DNA from: JACVRW01 sp963728155
Lineage (GTDB): Bacteria; Actinomycetota; Thermoleophilia; Solirubrobacterales; Thermoleophilaceae
Length of the DNA stretch: 64,000 nt
Direction of reading: 5' to 3'
Assembly: GCA_963728155.1 (NCBI GenBank)
Contig: CAVSJF010000009.1
Span: 310,001 to 374,000, forward strand
Part shown: positions 63,691-64,000 of the stretch, one piece after another
How the letters are laid out: each line of letters starts with the position of its first letter
Position numbering within the stretch: the first letter of the stretch is position 1
Translations under genes and position numbers: made by a program
The notes under the pieces: generated by a model
The model's input: the letters and a program-made list of their open reading frames with translations, nothing else
What the model was told of the DNA's origin: nothing
Databases searched by the model: none

Positions 63691-64000
63691 GTGAGGCCAG
63701 TTCCGCTGCCGGCCAATCCGGTCGAGCGCTTCTACCGCGGCGGTGCGCGCATCGCCGAGTTGCGCGGCGAGGAGGTTCGGGGCGAACGGGTGCCCGAGGA
63801 CTGGGTCGGCTCGACCACGACCGTGTACGGCTCCCGGGAGCAGGGTCTGAGCCGCCTTCGAGGACGGCACGCTGCTCGGCGACCTGATCCCGGCCGGCAT
63901 CCCCCTGCTGGTCAAGCTGCTCGACGCCGGCGAGCGGCTTCCCGTCCACGTCCACCCCGACGGCGATTTCGCGCGCTCCCGGCTGGATGCCCCGTGCGGC
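63691..64000 (+). CDS. Type I mannose-6-phosphate isomerase-like protein (5' part; runs off the window)
   Basis: GTG at 63691, 40 bp from the divergent acdS start. VRPVPLPANPVERFYRGGAR, IAELRGEEVRGERVPEDWVG, STTTVYGSREQGLSR, a probable shift near 63855, then TLLGDLIPAGIPLLVKLLDA and ERLPVHVHPDGDFARSRLDA. VHVHPD carries metal-binding histidines, and the LVKLLDAxxxLxVxVHPD pattern is that of ManA-type isomerases, which make mannose 6-phosphate for GDP-mannose. That could feed the Gmd and heptose-independent part of the glycan pathway. The 3' end lies beyond the window. Confidence 0.72.
   Translation, partial: MRPVPLPANPVERFYRGGARIAELRGEEVRGERVPEDWVGSTTTVYGSREQGLSRLRGRHAARRPDPGRHPPAGQAARRRRAASRPRPPRRRFRALPAGCPVR

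Overview
This is a very GC-rich stretch with strong C/G third-position bias, many GTG starts and ATGA/GTGA start-stop overlaps. It looks like a Gram-positive actinobacterium, most plausibly Thermoleophilia/Solirubrobacterales. That placement is an inference from gene families (a MoaD-MoaE fusion, DUF6529- and DUF6328-type membrane proteins, and an ECF sigma factor fused to a zinc-binding anti-sigma-like tail). No rRNA, tRNA or CRISPR array was seen.

The window is dominated by a very large surface-glycan locus (about 8.4-55.5 kb). It contains a polyprenyl-phosphate sugar-1-phosphate transferase (8461-9952), an O-antigen-ligase/polymerase-type membrane protein (12062-14218), two Wzx-type flippases (25025-26562, 34034-35494) and a Wzm/Wzt ABC exporter whose ATPase carries a C-terminal glycan-binding domain (53422-55484). 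There are about fifteen glycosyltransferases and about nine SAM methyltransferases. Nucleotide-sugar genes cover GDP-6-deoxy-mannose (Gmd plus an Rmd-like reductase), GDP-type heptose (GmhA, GmhB, HddA), a UDP-ManNAc-dehydrogenase-like enzyme with a WecG/TagA transferase, and RfbC. A desaturase and a ferritin-like DUF892 protein sit inside the locus. The mix suggests a methylated heteropolysaccharide containing 6-deoxy-mannose and heptose, with both flippase- and ABC-dependent export.

The left flank (1-8.4 kb) has molybdopterin synthase, a TetR regulator divergent from a secreted GH31 glycosidase, an LPXTG-like anchored protein, an SDR oxidoreductase, a secreted three-repeat cysteine protein, and the sigma/anti-sigma fusion. 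The right flank (55.6-64 kb) has an ECF sigma/anti-sigma pair, DUF6328, TypA, a MOSC protein, an LLM flavin oxidoreductase, an M20 peptidase, ACC deaminase and the start of a mannose-6-phosphate isomerase.

Many genes are split by single-base frameshifts. They are very dense at 1-5.5 kb, 10-12 kb and 56-64 kb and rare at 17-41 kb. Several fall in G runs, and conserved housekeeping genes such as typA are hit, so most are probably assembly or sequencing indels. Broken genes are annotated here as single CDSs, with the breaks described in each entry.
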